Source of the DNA: Gemmatimonadaceae bacterium
Lineage (GTDB): Bacteria > Gemmatimonadota > Gemmatimonadetes > Gemmatimonadales > Gemmatimonadaceae
DNA length: 5,711 nucleotides
Assembly: GCA_013361745.1 (NCBI GenBank)
Contig: JABFXM010000329.1
Span: 1-5,711, forward strand
Direction: 5' to 3'
The translations under genes and the position numbers were made by a program. A model generated the notes under the pieces. That model was not told the DNA's origin and made no database searches. It saw nothing but the letters and a program-made list of their open reading frames with translations. Shown here in pieces: positions 4,813 through 5,711 of the stretch (the first letter of the stretch is position 1; the number at the start of each line of letters is the position of its first letter).

Positions 4813-5711
4813 CCCGCCTAACGCGCGAGCCCGGGCCGGGGGAACGGTTCGCGCCGGAGGTCGCGCGTCCACCGTCCGGCGCGCAGCTCGTGCGCGGGCT
4901 CTCGCTGCTCGGCACCGTCGCGCTGGTCGTCGGGAACATGGTGGGGACGTCGATCTATACCCTCCCCGCCTCGCTCGCGAAGACGGCCGGCCCGTACGGG
5001 CTCGTCGCCTGGGGCTTCGTCGCCGCCGGCTACCTCGTCGTCGCGCTCGTCTACGCGCGGCTCGGCACTCGCTTTCCGCGCACCGGCGGGCCGTACGTCT
5101 ACGCCCGCGCCGCCTTCGGCGACTTCACCGGGTTCGTCACCGTCTGGTCGTACTGGGTCAGCACGGTCATCGGCAACGCCGCGATCGTCACTGGCGCCGT
5201 CGGCTACGTCAGCGGCTTCTCCGCCGCGCTCGAGGGAAGCACGGCGCTCCGCTTCGCGCTCGCCCTCGTGCTCGTCTGGGGATTCTGTCTCCTCAACGTG
5301 CTCGGCGTGCGGCAGAGCGGTCGAGTGCAGACGGCGGTGATGTTCCTCAACCTCGTCCCGCTCGCGCTCGTCGCCCTCGCCTCGCTCGCGTACTTCGAGC
5401 CGGCGAACCTCCACCCGTTCGCGCCTAACGGTCTCGGCGCGATCGCCGGCGGCGCGGCGCTCGTGGTCTGGGCCTACTCGGGAATCGAGTCGGCGACCGT
5501 CCCCGCGGAGGAGGTCCAGGCACCCGAGCGGACGATCCGCCGCGGGACGATGATCGGCTACTGGGTGGGCACCGCGGTCTTCCTCTTCACCGCGCTCGCC
5601 GTCGCCGGCTCGCTGCCTAACGCGACCGTCGCCGGCTCGCCGCGCCCGATCGCCCTCGCCGCCGAGCACGCGCTCGGCCACTGGGCGGGAAAGATCGTGG
5701 GGCTCGCGGCG
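4809..5711 (+). CDS. APC-superfamily amino-acid/polyamine permease (AdiC/PotE-like); 3' end cut by window edge
   Basis: This is an inner-membrane secondary transporter of the amino acid-polyamine-organocation superfamily; 301 codons are in the window, of about 430-480 expected. Hallmarks are GNMVGTSIYTLPASLA (43-58), the broken first helix that holds substrate; YARLGTRFPRTGGPYVYARA after helix 2; IGNAAIV with Asn123; and WAYSGIESATVPAEEV with Trp221 and Glu227. The last two align with the Trp202 and Glu208 of AdiC, and Asn43 and Asn123 with its Asn22 and Asn101, so a basic amino acid or polyamine exchanger is a reasonable guess, but substrate cannot be assigned. About eight helices are present before the cut. 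The GTG at 4809 overlaps the lepB stop (GTGA), which implies translational coupling; a second in-frame GTG at 4890 would also keep helix 1, but neither has an SD. Confidence 0.92.
   Translation, partial: MTRLTREPGPGERFAPEVARPPSGAQLVRGLSLLGTVALVVGNMVGTSIYTLPASLAKTAGPYGLVAWGFVAAGYLVVALVYARLGTRFPRTGGPYVYARAAFGDFTGFVTVWSYWVSTVIGNAAIVTGAVGYVSGFSAALEGSTALRFALALVLVWGFCLLNVLGVRQSGRVQTAVMFLNLVPLALVALASLAYFEPANLHPFAPNGLGAIAGGAALVVWAYSGIESATVPAEEVQAPERTIRRGTMIGYWVGTAVFLFTALAVAGSLPNATVAGSPRPIALAAEHALGHWAGKIVGLAA

Noticed and set aside
4818..5681. Minus-strand open frame opposite the permease
   Set aside because: It is a Glu/Arg-rich antisense shadow; the plus strand has the complete set of APC transporter motifs.
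1..5711. A defence, mobile or biosynthetic system
   Set aside because: Every gene seen is housekeeping or an isolated accessory gene; there are no integrase, transposase, toxin, nuclease-effector, reverse transcriptase or cluster-type genes and no spacer-repeat arrays.

Overview
This is a G+C-rich bacterial segment (about two-thirds or more G+C by eye, with strong G/C bias at third codon positions) packed with ordinary chromosomal genes. A free-standing ALDH4A1-type proline-catabolic dehydrogenase, a SWIB protein with a histone H1-like tail, a heptamer-built intergenic inverted repeat and the general codon style would suit Gemmatimonadota. That placement is an inference from style, because no rRNA or other phylogenetic marker is present. 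I see no phage, plasmid, transposase, CRISPR, tRNA or rRNA.

Layout, left to right. (1) Positions 1-1138, minus strand: the N-terminal two-thirds of a P5C (glutamate-gamma-semialdehyde) dehydrogenase, cut by the left edge just after its catalytic cysteine; it has a Shine-Dalgarno site and a plausible promoter. (2) Positions 1139-1284: a divergent intergenic region with a symmetric 75-nt inverted repeat whose arms are each built of four 7-mers; it ends 4 nt before the next start codon. (3) Positions 1285-2091, plus: a small predicted lipoprotein with a partial beta-propeller (BNR/sialidase-like) look. (4) Positions 2102-2998, plus: endonuclease IV (nfo) with all nine metal ligands. (5) Positions 3222-3620, plus: a SWIB-domain protein with a Lys/Arg-rich tail, with its own SD, a candidate -10 box and a clear intrinsic terminator. 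(6) Positions 3674-3996: an apparently non-coding stretch with a short 21-nt-phased repeat and a possible -10 box. (7) Positions 3997-4812, plus: signal peptidase I (lepB), overlapping by 4 nt (8) an APC-superfamily amino-acid/polyamine permease of AdiC/PotE type that runs off the right edge.

The genes form three or four transcription units with no obvious shared pathway. The dehydrogenase faces away from everything else. The lipoprotein and nfo are 10 nt apart and probably co-transcribed. The SWIB gene looks monocistronic. lepB and the permease are translationally overlapped. P5C dehydrogenase and an amino-acid transporter both touch amino-acid metabolism, but they lie about 3.7 kb apart on opposite strands, so a link is not supported.

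I did not find a convincing undescribed system. The items most worth a second look are the heptamer-phased inverted repeat next to an SD-less start codon, the His/Met-rich degenerate-propeller lipoprotein, and the histone-tailed SWIB protein.
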